Of a stretch of 42,012 nt of DNA, positions 18,992 to 28,008 are shown one piece after another. The translations under genes and the position numbers were made by a program. The notes under the pieces were generated by a model. That model saw only the letters and a list, made by a program, of their open reading frames with translations. It was not told the origin of the DNA and searched no databases. The stretch is from a gamma proteobacterium symbiont of Ctena orbiculata (GTDB lineage: Bacteria; Pseudomonadota; Gammaproteobacteria; Chromatiales; Chromatiaceae), in contig QBVD01000016.1 in NCBI GenBank assembly GCA_003058525.1, positions 1 to 42,012 on the forward strand, given 5' to 3'. Positions within the stretch are counted from its first letter, which is position 1, and every line of letters begins with the position of its first letter.

Positions 18992-19523
18992 GCTCAACCA
19001 GAAGCAGCAGCGATTTTGCCGTGAGTATGTCATTGATTTTAATGGCACTCGGGCTGCTATTGCTGCTGGGTACAGCAAAAAGTCCGCAAGGCAGACCGCG
19101 CATGAAAACTTGACAAAACCTGACATCCAAAAAGCACTAGTAGAACTGATCAGTGAACGAAATGACCGACTGAGGATGCAATCAGACGATGTGCTTATCC
19201 GGCTTGTAGAGGAGGCAGATGCAAAATTTAGTGATCTCCTTGGTAAAGCTGGGGACTTCAAAGACCCGGAGGAATGGCCTGAGGTCTGGGATCGAATGAT
19301 CAGTGGTTACAAGGTCACGACGAGAACGGACAAAGAGGGTAACGTCACTGTTACCCGGGAAATCAAGAAGAATGAGAACCCGCGGCGCCTTGAGCTAATC
19401 GGAAAGCACGTTGACGTGAAGGCGTTTCAGGAGCGGATTGCGGTTGAGGATGAGGGTTGGGCAGAGCGTATGCGTAGGGCCGAGAAGAGGCGGAAGCTGT
19501 ACCGAGACGAAGAAGGTGAGTGA
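18975..19523 (+). CDS. terS: terminase small subunit
   Basis: 182 aa from GTG 18975 (RBS GAGGTG). KLNQKQQRFCREYVIDFNGTRAAIAAGYS followed by SARQTAHENLTKPDIQKAL is the N-terminal HTH of the Terminase_2 family, which binds the packaging site. The C-terminal part is charged and presumably binds the large subunit (AERMRRAEKRRKLY). The stop is adjacent to the large-subunit GTG. Confidence 0.93.
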   Translation: MSALGKLNQKQQRFCREYVIDFNGTRAAIAAGYSKKSARQTAHENLTKPDIQKALVELISERNDRLRMQSDDVLIRLVEEADAKFSDLLGKAGDFKDPEEWPEVWDRMISGYKVTTRTDKEGNVTVTREIKKNENPRRLELIGKHVDVKAFQERIAVEDEGWAERMRRAEKRRKLYRDEEGE

Positions 19524-21020
19524 GTGGCTTTGTTAGCACAAAACGCAGATGATCCTGAGCAAACATTTGCAGATTACATTTTCTCATTAAAGGATGACCC
19601 GCTTAGGTATGTAGAGGAGATATTTCCGTGGGGCGAAAAAGAGTCGCCTCTTGAGAAGAAAAGAATTAGAAAATGGCAAAGGAAGATACTCAAGTATCTT
19701 CGAGATCAATTAAAAGCTCAGAAAATAACAACGCAAGAGGCCATACAAATAGCCGCTGTGTCTGGCCATGGCCCTGGTAAATCAGCATTTGTGGCATGGC
19801 TGATTAAATGGGCTGTAGACACAATGGTCGATGCCAGGGGCGTTGTCACTGCAAATACAGAGGGACAGCTAAAAACCAAGACATGGCCTGAGCTAGCAAA
19901 ATGGCACAACATGTCTCTCACCAAGGATAAGTTTGTCTATACTGCCACATCATTTTTCTCAGCTGATAAAGAACATGAAAAGACATGGCGCATCGATATG
20001 GTGCCATGGTCTGAGAATAACACGGAGGCATTTGCAGGACTCCACAATGAAGGCAAAAGGATTTTGCTCATCTTTGATGAGGCGTCAGCGATCTCAGACA
20101 AGATATGGGAAGTTGCAGAGGGAGCACTGACCGATGAAAACACCGAGATTATCTGGGTTGTCTTCGGCAATGGTACAAGGAACACAGGTAGATTTCGTGA
20201 GTGCTTCCGCAAGTTCAAGAAATTCTGGAAAACATGGCGTATTGATACCCGTTATGTTGAGGGCACCAACAAAGAGCAGATCGAGAAGTGGATAGAGGCC
20301 TACGGAGAGGATAGTGACTTCGTAAGGATTCGTGTAAAAGGGATGTTCCCAAGGCAGTCAGCTAAGCAATTCTACTCAATTGAAGATATCGATGCAGCTA
20401 GAGGTAGGCATCTACGGCCAGAGCAATATAACTTTGCAGCCAAGATCATCGCAGTAGATCCGGCCTGGGAAGGTGACGACATGCTGGTGATCGGCATGCG
20501 CCAGGGGCTTTACTATCAGATCCTGCGTGTTATCCCAAAAAATGACAACGACATCCAGATAGCGAACATACTAGCAACACTTGAGGATGAACACCAAGCC
20601 GATGCGGTGTTCATCGATGCCGGTTATGGGACAGGTATTTATTCTGCCGGTAAAACCATGAAGCGCAACAATTGGCAGTTGGTATGGTATGGGTCTGCTT
20701 CGGAAGATGCGGGATACGCCAACAAGCGGGCGGAGATGTGCGGCAAGGCCAAACAGTGGCTCAAAGAAGGAGGCGCCATCCCCGATGATGATGATCTATA
20801 TGAGGAGATAATTGCCATCGAGCAGGTTACCAGGATTGATGGTAAGATTCAGATAGAAAGCAAAAAAGAGCTCAAAATAAGGCTGGGGTTTTCTCCAGAC
20901 AGATTCGACAACTTTATCACCACATTCGCCTACCCTGTCAACGTCCTCCACGGTGGGTACCAGGTCCAGCACAAACCCAACGAAGCCATCCACGAATTCG
21001 ACCCCTACGCAGACGCTTAG
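19524..21020 (+). CDS. terL: terminase large subunit
   Basis: 498 aa. Walker A-like SGHGPGKS (80-87), Walker B LLIFDEAS (181-188), motif-III-type VFGNGTRN, and a nuclease domain with D312 (IIAVDPAWEGDD) and the VFIDAGYGTGIY segment. It packages DNA into the procapsid as an ATPase and cuts concatemers. GTG 19524 directly follows the small-subunit stop; RBS GAAGGTGAG. Length and motifs fit the BPP-1/epsilon15-like terminases. Confidence 0.95.
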   Translation: MALLAQNADDPEQTFADYIFSLKDDPLRYVEEIFPWGEKESPLEKKRIRKWQRKILKYLRDQLKAQKITTQEAIQIAAVSGHGPGKSAFVAWLIKWAVDTMVDARGVVTANTEGQLKTKTWPELAKWHNMSLTKDKFVYTATSFFSADKEHEKTWRIDMVPWSENNTEAFAGLHNEGKRILLIFDEASAISDKIWEVAEGALTDENTEIIWVVFGNGTRNTGRFRECFRKFKKFWKTWRIDTRYVEGTNKEQIEKWIEAYGEDSDFVRIRVKGMFPRQSAKQFYSIEDIDAARGRHLRPEQYNFAAKIIAVDPAWEGDDMLVIGMRQGLYYQILRVIPKNDNDIQIANILATLEDEHQADAVFIDAGYGTGIYSAGKTMKRNNWQLVWYGSASEDAGYANKRAEMCGKAKQWLKEGGAIPDDDDLYEEIIAIEQVTRIDGKIQIESKKELKIRLGFSPDRFDNFITTFAYPVNVLHGGYQVQHKPNEAIHEFDPYADA

Positions 21021-21065
21021 TGCGTATCTCGCCTATGCTGAGTAGCTGATCTCACCTCATATCCT

Positions 21066-21093
21066 ATCTCCAGCTAGCAACATCTCTGGAGAT
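21066..21093 (+). promoter_or_regulatory. hairpin that sequesters a ribosome-binding site
   Basis: ATCTCCAG (21066-21073) pairs with CTGGAGAT (21086-21093). The right arm contains the GGAG that serves ATG 21102, so the folded form would mask translation. The rest of the gap 21021-21101 shows nothing. Confidence 0.5.
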
Positions 21094-21101
21094 GGGATTC
21101 A

Positions 21102-21359
21102 ATGTGTGAACCCACTGCAATCGCAACAGTCTTCGCCGTTGCTCAACAGAGCAATGCACGCAAACAGGCGCAAAACGCCGCCAAGCGAGCCAACAGACCA
21201 GCGCCGCCGGCGCCCACCGTGGCAAATGCCGCTGTGCGCAATGCCGCCCTGCGGGCCCGTGCTTCCTCACGAGCCGGTAGCCAATCCTCCACCAGACTGA
21301 CCAATCCCTTGGGCCTCCCGGGCGGAATAGGGCAGGGAAAAACCCTGCTGGGTGAGTGA
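21102..21359 (+). CDS. small Ala-rich virion-associated protein
   Basis: 85 aa. MCEPTAIATVFAVAQQSNARKQAQNAAKRANRP...: a short hydrophobic start, then Ala/Asn/Arg-rich and disordered. Genes opening MCEPT or MCDP are common among podoviruses next to portal or internal virion genes; note the similar MCIAQ start of the gp14-like protein at 34547. Perhaps a minor virion protein. RBS in a hairpin. Confidence 0.65.
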   Translation: MCEPTAIATVFAVAQQSNARKQAQNAAKRANRPAPPAPTVANAAVRNAALRARASSRAGSQSSTRLTNPLGLPGGIGQGKTLLGE

Positions 21360-21361
21360 CG

Positions 21362-23020
21362 ATGGATCTACACGACCATCTGCTAACCCGGCGCGAACTC
21401 CTGAAGCAGGAGCGCGATCGATGGGTGCCCCATTGGCGCAAGGTCCAGGAGTTCATCTCCCCGCGGCGTGGTTCGTTTTTGGTCAATGACAGGAATAGGA
21501 CTCCTAGATTCACCAACATCATCGACAACACCGGCACGATGGCCAGCCGCAACCTGGCTGCTGGCATGATGGCAGGAGTCACCAGTCCGGCAAGAAAGTG
21601 GTTCAAGCTGGGCTTTAATGACGACTCATTCAACGAATTCGGGCCGATCAAGACTTGGCTGAGTCAGGTTGAGAACGTCCTCTATGAGATTTTTCGCCAG
21701 TCCAATTTCTACAACGCTATGCACATGCTGTATGGCGAGCTCGGGGATTTTGGTAATGGTGGCAAATTGATACTGCCGGATTTCGATAATGTCATCCACT
21801 GCTACCAGTTGCCCGTCGGTAGTCACATGATCGATATCAACGATAAGGGTAGCGTGGATACTGTCTACCGCGATATCCCAATGACGGTGAAGCAGATTGT
21901 CGGCAAGTTCGGCAAGAAGAACCTCCCGCGTACCGTTCTCCAAGATTGGGACAAGAGCAATTACAACAACGAGTACACCGTCTATCACGCGATCGAGCCA
22001 TCGAATGAGATTCAGCAAGACCTTGGCGTAGCGCGTCGGTTTGCCTTCGCTTCAATCTATTGGATTGAGGGAGATCTCAGAGAGCAGCGCAATCCTCTTC
22101 GTGTGTCTGGTTTCAATGAATTCTCTGGAATGTTCCCGCGGTGGGACCTGCTCGCCGGTGACACCTATGGCTCAGGCCCAGGCAGTGTCGCGCTCGGTGA
22201 TGTGAAACAGCTACAGACTGAGCAGAAACAGAAAGGCCAGGCGATCGCTAAGCATGTTAATCCGCCATTGCAGGCGCCGGGAGGAATGGAAGGTACACCG
22301 GTTAGCTCATTACCAGGAGGCGTCACTTACCACAAGGGCGTCTCCCCTGGCGGTGAAAAGGTTGAGGCGATCTACCAAGTGAAACCACAGCTACGGGACA
22401 TGCAGATTGATATAGCTGAGGTCCAGCAGCGAATCAAACGTGCCTACTATGAGGATCTGTTCCTCATGTTGGCCAATAGTGATCGCCGTGAAATTACCGC
22501 TCGGGAGATTGAGGAAAAGCACGAGGAGAAGCTGTTGATGCTTGGTCCTGTGCTTGAGCGCCTGAATACCGAATTGCTTGATCCTGTAATCGAGCGTGTG
22601 TTCAACATCGCCAACCGTGCTGGCATTATCCCGCCGCCACCAGAGCGGATATCTCGCCAAGCAATGAAGGTTGAGTATATCTCGATCATGGCACAGGCGC
22701 AGAAAGCCGTTGGTGTTACATCGATCGAACAGACCCTTGGTTTTGTCGGCAATCTCGCCGGGGTCAATCCTGATGTACTCGACAAAGTTGACATGGATCA
22801 AGCGGTTGATGAGTACGCTGGCATGGTCGGAGTACCGCCTACGATCATCCGATCTGATGATGAAGTGGCTGATATTCGTGCAGAGCGAGAAGCACGACAG
22901 CAGGCTGCCGATGCGATGGCTGCAGCTGCCGAGGGGGCAAAGACCGCTGAGCTTCTGAGCAAGACCGACACAGGGCCAGGTAATGCCCTTGGCGATATCT
23001 TGGCAGGGGGGATGCAGTGA
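21362..23020 (+). CDS. portal (head-tail connector) protein
   Basis: 552 aa, T7-type connector family. Begins HDHLLTRRELLKQERDRWVPHWRKVQEFISPRRG; the NTGTMASRNLAAGMMAGVTSPARKWFKL and YGELGDFGNGG segments are typical. It forms the dodecameric ring through which DNA enters and leaves. ATG 21362 is preferred over GTG 21356 because GGTGAG is better spaced. The C-terminus is Ala-rich. The stop overlaps the amidase start. Confidence 0.94.
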   Translation: MDLHDHLLTRRELLKQERDRWVPHWRKVQEFISPRRGSFLVNDRNRTPRFTNIIDNTGTMASRNLAAGMMAGVTSPARKWFKLGFNDDSFNEFGPIKTWLSQVENVLYEIFRQSNFYNAMHMLYGELGDFGNGGKLILPDFDNVIHCYQLPVGSHMIDINDKGSVDTVYRDIPMTVKQIVGKFGKKNLPRTVLQDWDKSNYNNEYTVYHAIEPSNEIQQDLGVARRFAFASIYWIEGDLREQRNPLRVSGFNEFSGMFPRWDLLAGDTYGSGPGSVALGDVKQLQTEQKQKGQAIAKHVNPPLQAPGGMEGTPVSSLPGGVTYHKGVSPGGEKVEAIYQVKPQLRDMQIDIAEVQQRIKRAYYEDLFLMLANSDRREITAREIEEKHEEKLLMLGPVLERLNTELLDPVIERVFNIANRAGIIPPPPERISRQAMKVEYISIMAQAQKAVGVTSIEQTLGFVGNLAGVNPDVLDKVDMDQAVDEYAGMVGVPPTIIRSDDEVADIRAEREARQQAADAMAAAAEGAKTAELLSKTDTGPGNALGDILAGGMQ

Positions 23021-23409
23021 AAATCACCCGCCTTGTGGTCCATTGTTCTGATAGTCCGAATGACCGCGATGTCACGGCCGAGGATATCCATTGGTGGCAT
23101 AAAGAGAAAGGCTGGAGTGGCATCGGTTACAACGCAGTCATCAGGCGCAGCGGTGAAGTAGAGCGAGGTCGGCCTCACTACTGGAAAGGTGCTCATGTTG
23201 GTATCTACAACAAGGGCTCTCTCGGTGTTTGCTTAATCGGTAGGGATCAATTTACTGATGAGCAACTCGCCGCACTCAGGGAGTTGCTTACTGAGTGGAA
23301 GCACAAATATCCCGATGCTGAAGTCATGGGTCACTATGAACTTGATCCGAATAAACCATGCCCGAATTTCGATGTGAAAGCCTGGTGGAATAAGGAGGTG
23401 ATCGTATGA
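23017..23409 (+). CDS. T7-lysozyme-type N-acetylmuramoyl-L-alanine amidase
   Basis: 130 aa from GTG 23017. Zn ligands H9 (VVHCSDS), H106 (MGHYELD) and C115 (KPCPNFD), with Y38 and K113 in the T7 lysozyme catalytic positions. It cleaves the MurNAc-L-Ala bond at lysis. No signal peptide, so it needs the holin at 24595. Overlaps the portal gene (GTGA) and the next gene by 4 bp. Confidence 0.94.
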   Translation: MKITRLVVHCSDSPNDRDVTAEDIHWWHKEKGWSGIGYNAVIRRSGEVERGRPHYWKGAHVGIYNKGSLGVCLIGRDQFTDEQLAALRELLTEWKHKYPDAEVMGHYELDPNKPCPNFDVKAWWNKEVIV

Positions 23410-24068
23410 AGTTCCTGGCCAATATTCTGGTGATGGCGTTTCTGTTTGCTGCGGCACTGCTCTACTCAGATTATCTGGTGGCCGAAGAGTGCTATTTCGC
23501 AGACGCACTCTATTGGATGTCAGAAATCGAAATGGATGCTCGAAAGGATAGTGAATTCGACAAAGAACTGATAAGGCGAGGTATGTCTCCATCAGCTCCG
23601 CTGTTTCAGGCCCAGCCTGCACGAACAGTCGGGGCGTACATGGGTAAATGCTATGAAGGTGATCGATGGTCAATTCAGCATGGGCCATTTATTGTCGGCG
23701 GTATTGAGACTAAGGATGAGCACCCTGAGTTCGGCGTCTACACGCTCAGAGGCGACACGTTAGGGTATGCCGCCTTAGTTGGCTACAAGATACCAATAAC
23801 TGGATCAGTAACCGCGAAGCCGAAGTTTGGCCTAAACGGCTCATTTTCTGAGTACAACGTCCATTCATTTGTGACCAATGAGAAACGAGAGTTGATCGTT
23901 GAAAGCCACGAATCCATTAAAGATTTTAATACCGGTCTTGTGTTGGGCTTCGATCTGGTTTTTAGAGATCGTTACAAATTTGGATGCTTATACCTTAAAG
24001 ACTTTGGAGACACCGATACGTTAGGTAGTGAAGAGAAATACTCTTGTGGTGCCGGTGTGATTTTTTGA
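23406..24068 (+). CDS. membrane-targeted protein with beta-barrel-like C-terminus
   Basis: 220 aa. Hydrophobic N-terminus (FLANILVMAFLFAAALLYSDYLVA; signal or anchor). The later part alternates Gly and aromatic strands (HGPFIVGGIETKD, GYAALVGYKI, NTGLVLGFDLVFRDRYKFGCLYL) and ends in Phe, as outer-membrane barrels do. Very strong RBS (AAGGAGGTGATCGT). Sits between amidase and holin. It may assist outer-membrane lysis or alter the surface; neither is proven. Confidence 0.72.
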   Translation: MKFLANILVMAFLFAAALLYSDYLVAEECYFADALYWMSEIEMDARKDSEFDKELIRRGMSPSAPLFQAQPARTVGAYMGKCYEGDRWSIQHGPFIVGGIETKDEHPEFGVYTLRGDTLGYAALVGYKIPITGSVTAKPKFGLNGSFSEYNVHSFVTNEKRELIVESHESIKDFNTGLVLGFDLVFRDRYKFGCLYLKDFGDTDTLGSEEKYSCGAGVIF

Positions 24069-24111
24069 TAAGTGAAGTGTTTTTAATTAACTGATAAGGA
24101 GATATTTACTT

Positions 24112-24588
24112 ATGAAATATACATTTACGTTCCTGCTTCTGTTCAGTGCTTTTGCAGTAGCAGATGTGAAGATCAATGAAACCGCCGGCGCAACCTGCCA
24201 TATTCCCGCAAGCCAGACCAACGGAGGGAATGAGTACAAGACCCCATGCAAACCATCGAACGTCGGTATCCGAGAGTTCGGAGATGGTACTACTGCCAGT
24301 GGTCAACTTATTTTTGATGTCAACGAAGCAATGTATGGCGTATTCCCTGGCCTCAATACGACCAACACGCTGGAAACAGTCATTCACTATAACGGACGAG
24401 AAGGTTTTCTTCGTTTCGATGGCTCGGAAGGTGTCCCATGTAATCTAGTCAATGATGACGGCACTACGTTTACAACCAATGACTGGACTGCACGTATTGA
24501 GATTATTGATTGGCGTCCTGGGGAAGCGGCTAGGCAGCCATTCAAGGCTCATGTGAAAATCGCATGCCGTAACGCTACTGCCAACTAA
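24112..24588 (+). CDS. secreted hypothetical protein
   Basis: 158 aa with signal peptide (MKYTFTFLLLFSAFAVA, cleavage near residue 17). The mature part has four Cys (ATCHIPAS, YKTPCKPSN, VPCNLVND, IACRNATAN), suggesting two disulphides, and a beta-rich pattern. RBS AAGGAG. Located in the lysis block; not a recognisable spanin (no lipobox or coiled coil). Function unknown. Confidence 0.72.
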   Translation: MKYTFTFLLLFSAFAVADVKINETAGATCHIPASQTNGGNEYKTPCKPSNVGIREFGDGTTASGQLIFDVNEAMYGVFPGLNTTNTLETVIHYNGREGFLRFDGSEGVPCNLVNDDGTTFTTNDWTARIEIIDWRPGEAARQPFKAHVKIACRNATAN

Positions 24589-24594
24589 AAAGCC

Positions 24595-24996
24595 ATGGCG
24601 TTGCCCTATGAATCGGTAATCAACGGACTGATTGGGTTAGGAAGTGAGTGGATAACTGACAAAGATAAGCAAATTGAGTTTGCGTACAAAATGCGTGAAC
24701 TGAATTTTAAGATTGCTGAATCCCTCCTCAGAACCCAAACAGTCCCTTGGGTAGATGCTACGGTAAAAATTATCTACGCCCTGGTCGCCTTAATGCGACC
24801 TATTGGAACTGCGTTAATGACTGCCTTCGGTCTCTATGCTCACTACAAACAAATCCAGATAGATCCGGCTGTTCACGCTGCGATAGATGGCGCTTTCCCT
24901 GCATGGGGTGTTAGTAGGCATATGAACAAAAAAAAGGAACAGGAAGAACAGACCAAGCGCGAGCGGATCAAATCCAACATTCCAGAGTATGAATGA
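24595..24996 (+). CDS. holin, GTA_holin_3TM-like
   Basis: 133 aa. Amphipathic N-terminal part (ELNFKIAESLLRTQTVPWVDATVK), then hydrophobic segments (IIYALVALMRPIGTALMTAFGLYA) and a highly charged C-terminus (KKKEQEEQTKRERIK), the layout of the 3TM holin family used by phages and gene-transfer agents. It would permeabilise the inner membrane and release the amidase. The start follows the previous stop by 6 bp. Confidence 0.72.
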   Translation: MALPYESVINGLIGLGSEWITDKDKQIEFAYKMRELNFKIAESLLRTQTVPWVDATVKIIYALVALMRPIGTALMTAFGLYAHYKQIQIDPAVHAAIDGAFPAWGVSRHMNKKKEQEEQTKRERIKSNIPEYE

Positions 24997-25178
24997 TGAG
25001 TGAGCGAACATGGCAGCACAAAGAGAGAAGGAAAGCACCACGCCGAAGGGCCGACCAGTCAATCAGTTTCAAAGATTTGTTTACGGAACCCTACAGGCAC
25101 TTATCGTTCTCGGAGTTGGTGGCTCCATTCATACTGGGTTTGTTGCTTTTGGTAATGCCCGAGTTATTAAGTCAATAA
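24993..25178 (+). CDS. alternative overlapping membrane ORF, doubtful
   Basis: 61 aa: a basic N-terminus (SERTWQHKERRKAPRRRADQ) and one membrane span (FSELVAPFILGLLLLVMPELL). Its start ATGATG overlaps the holin stop, as coupled genes do. It is almost wholly contained in another frame of the 115-aa gene at 25010. Either a nested lysis gene (as in Rz/Rz1 pairs) or a shadow. Confidence 0.3.
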   Translation: MMSERTWQHKERRKAPRRRADQSISFKDLFTEPYRHLSFSELVAPFILGLLLLVMPELLSQ

Positions 25179-25357
25179 CGGTTAGTATCAAGTCGCTATC
25201 GAACGCTGACAAAGTTATGGAATCTCGACAAAACGAAACAACAAAGCTGATGTATCAAATCGCCAGGATTAACGGCGAACAAACGACAGAATTGAAGTAC
25301 CTGCACCAATCAATCAAAGAGTGCAGGGAAGACGTGGAAAAACTGGACGGTAAGTAA
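25010..25357 (+). CDS. membrane-anchored coiled-coil protein of the lysis block
   Basis: 115 aa. A basic, polar N-terminus, one or two membrane segments (VYGTLQALIVLGVGGSIHTGFV) and a C-terminal helix with heptad-like pattern (LMYQIARINGEQTTELKYLHQ). This topology fits an i-spanin or holin partner. The stop abuts the spike gene ATG (25357). No outer-membrane spanin lipoprotein is found in this block. RBS weak. Confidence 0.6.
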   Translation: MAAQREKESTTPKGRPVNQFQRFVYGTLQALIVLGVGGSIHTGFVAFGNARVIKSITVSIKSLSNADKVMESRQNETTKLMYQIARINGEQTTELKYLHQSIKECREDVEKLDGK

Positions 25358-28008
25358 TGGCGATCTTATTCACCGCCAACATAACCGGAATGCATGCTGA
25401 AGTAGATATTCGCTCGGCCCAGGTTTACAACTGGGATAGTGTCGTAACTGACTATGGCGCCACCTACAATGGGTCTGGCCAGACGCCGCCCGCTGCTCTT
25501 TATGAGGGGGTAGCCAGTGGGGCGTTTGATGGCAGTGACTCGATCAAGATCACCTACACGGACCAAGAGCAGTATGAGTGCGGGTGGCACAAGACGCAGA
25601 ACTTCGCCGCCAGGGGGTACGGGGACGACACCTATATCAAGTTGACACTCCGGCTTGATGCGAACTGGCTGAGCAATGCGGGCAACCAGTTCAGGGTGAA
25701 GCTGATTGATATCCTCGATGATACGTCGTCAGGCTATCGGTTTGTGAGCCAGATGTACCCGCGTGAGGTTTGGAACGAGCCGGTTCTGGATCAGAACTCC
25801 GGTGCCAACTACACCGCGACTTACTATGGCATGGCGTCCGATGAGTTTGGAGCCAATGATTGGCATTCCCTCGGGATGAGGAGGGAGGATGGCACGTCTG
25901 ATTACGCAACGCCGATACCTCTCGCAAATAACCGCACCTATCACCTGCAGATGCGGATCACCAACCAATCAGCTGCTTCTGCTGTGGACGGCCGGTTTAG
26001 ATGGTATCTGGATAACAACGACATAACCGCAACCTCAGACCCGCTGAGATACGGTGAGTCAGCGCTTATTGACTACTTTCTATCGAATGTCAGCGCTATA
26101 GAACTTGGGTCCTACATAGTCGGCAATGGATCTGGTCAGAACAATATTCTCCATATTGATCGATTTGAGATAGCGGACACCTTCGATTCAACATGGTGTC
26201 CGTGGGATGTAGGCCACGCAAGTCGATTACCGTTCGTTGAGGACTATTCAACTGGCGACTTTTCCAAATGGGACGGATCAAACGTAGACACAGGGATGTC
26301 CATTGTCACGACCGATTCGGTGACAGGTCGTAGGTGCTGCCAGCACACCATTACGGATGGCTCAGGCAATAACAATTACCAGGAATACTACATTGGTGAT
26401 CATCCGCTTAATACCAGCGGCAACGACACGGCCATCGATGAAGTCTGGCTGACGCTCCACAACAAGATATCAGTGGGATACACGAACTTCCCACAGAACG
26501 ACCAGAAACTCGCCCTGATCAATTTCTGTGATCCAACGACTGGGACAAGGCAGTATCAGATGATGCTGGCCATTCAGGATGGCGGACTCCTCATTGTTGA
26601 CAGGGCGCACTTCAATGGAGGGGTCTGGGCTGGCGCAACTCGTTATCAAACCACACACAGTCCTGTTCCTGGAAACTGGGAATACATAAAGGTTCGTATC
26701 AGAAATAACGACAGCGGGGTTCAGAACGGTGAACTTGATGTCGAGGTCGATGGGGTTAACGTCCTGACACAAACCGGGATTTACTGGACCGGAGACCAAT
26801 CAGGCGGCTACGTCCACCCCAACAAACTGATAGCAACCTCATACACCACTACGGCGGGAGGCGGGCAGAACGCTACAATCTGGCAAGATTGGATCATGCT
26901 CACTGCCGCAGACCCAGGAGAGGCACCGGCAAGCGACACCACGGCACCAACCTTTACCGCAGGCCCTACCGCAGCAAACCAGACAGTATCTGGCCATGAT
27001 ATCCAGGCTACCCTGGACGAGGACGGGACTATTTACGCTGTCAGGCTGGCCGATGGCGCAACCGCACCAAGCAGCGCACAGGTAAAGGCAGGACAGGACA
27101 GTACGGGGTCGCCGGGCCCGGAAGCAGATAGCGTGGCGGCAACAGCATCTGTACAGGCGTCCATGACGTTCAGCGGAGGATCAGAGAGTACAGCCTACGA
27201 CTATTACGTGGTTGCTGAGGATGACGAAGCGACCCCAAATCTCCAGGCCAGTCCGACACTGGTCAATGCAACAACAGGGGCTGCGCCCAATATGCAACCA
27301 GTAATCAACGACCAGACATTCAACGTTACGCTATCACCGGGGGCAGATCTGCTTTCAAATGGAGCGTTTACTACAGACCTGTCCAATTGGACCCAGAACG
27401 TCACGCACTGGGTGTGGTCTGCGGGACGCGCATACCACCCTATGGAGACGCTATTTCGCAGGCTTACGCAGCAGATTACGGTGGATCATGACTATGTGTA
27501 TCAGTACGATTTCGACGCTGTCGTAACGCAGGGCGACGCAATAACACATGAGCGTGACGTGTCTAATAGCGTATTGTCTACGCTGACTACGATCCTGACC
27601 ACAGGTGCGTACCAACTAAACGTTATCTTTGATCCTGCCGTTGATAACATATCGTACTCACGCCGGAACGCCACGGCCGGGTTTGAAGGGTCCGTCGATA
27701 ACTCACGAATCCGCCCCATCTGCACAAAAGTCGTCGGTACAGTTCAGGCCAGTGATCCAGACGAAGATCCATTGACCTTTGCCATAATCGCAGGCAACAC
27801 GGACAACGATCTCGCGATCGATACGAATACGGGCGAACTCTCATGGGCAAACGCCCCCGATCCCAGCAGGACTGCATCCTACGCCCTCACCATCGAGGTT
27901 GATGATGGTACAGAAACCGCATCGGCGACCATTACGATCAATGTAGCTGAAGGTTCAGCTGGTGCAAATCGTAAACTCACACTTGGTATAGGCATTGGAG
28001 GTTACTGA
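25357..28008 (+). CDS. large multidomain spike/adhesin-like protein
   Basis: 883 aa. Two similar jelly-roll/concanavalin-like segments (about 1-290 and 295-525; the second opens FVEDYSTGDFSKWDGSN). Then an Fn3-like segment (~530-625; TAPTFTAGPTAANQTVSGH), a carbohydrate-binding-like segment (~645-760; NGAFTTDLSNWTQN) and a cadherin/He_PIG-like repeat (~770-870; DPDEDPLTFAIIAGNTDND). Such proteins bind surface glycans as tail spikes or head decorations. It is followed by a spike-base gene (1-bp overlap), which supports a spike role. No catalytic motif recognised. Confidence 0.75.
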   Translation: MAILFTANITGMHAEVDIRSAQVYNWDSVVTDYGATYNGSGQTPPAALYEGVASGAFDGSDSIKITYTDQEQYECGWHKTQNFAARGYGDDTYIKLTLRLDANWLSNAGNQFRVKLIDILDDTSSGYRFVSQMYPREVWNEPVLDQNSGANYTATYYGMASDEFGANDWHSLGMRREDGTSDYATPIPLANNRTYHLQMRITNQSAASAVDGRFRWYLDNNDITATSDPLRYGESALIDYFLSNVSAIELGSYIVGNGSGQNNILHIDRFEIADTFDSTWCPWDVGHASRLPFVEDYSTGDFSKWDGSNVDTGMSIVTTDSVTGRRCCQHTITDGSGNNNYQEYYIGDHPLNTSGNDTAIDEVWLTLHNKISVGYTNFPQNDQKLALINFCDPTTGTRQYQMMLAIQDGGLLIVDRAHFNGGVWAGATRYQTTHSPVPGNWEYIKVRIRNNDSGVQNGELDVEVDGVNVLTQTGIYWTGDQSGGYVHPNKLIATSYTTTAGGGQNATIWQDWIMLTAADPGEAPASDTTAPTFTAGPTAANQTVSGHDIQATLDEDGTIYAVRLADGATAPSSAQVKAGQDSTGSPGPEADSVAATASVQASMTFSGGSESTAYDYYVVAEDDEATPNLQASPTLVNATTGAAPNMQPVINDQTFNVTLSPGADLLSNGAFTTDLSNWTQNVTHWVWSAGRAYHPMETLFRRLTQQITVDHDYVYQYDFDAVVTQGDAITHERDVSNSVLSTLTTILTTGAYQLNVIFDPAVDNISYSRRNATAGFEGSVDNSRIRPICTKVVGTVQASDPDEDPLTFAIIAGNTDNDLAIDTNTGELSWANAPDPSRTASYALTIEVDDGTETASATITINVAEGSAGANRKLTLGIGIGGY

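Noticed and set aside
25357-28008. Diversity-generating retroelement target (BPP-1-like phages carry one)
   Set aside because: No reverse transcriptase, template repeat or adenine-biased variable repeat was seen in the window.
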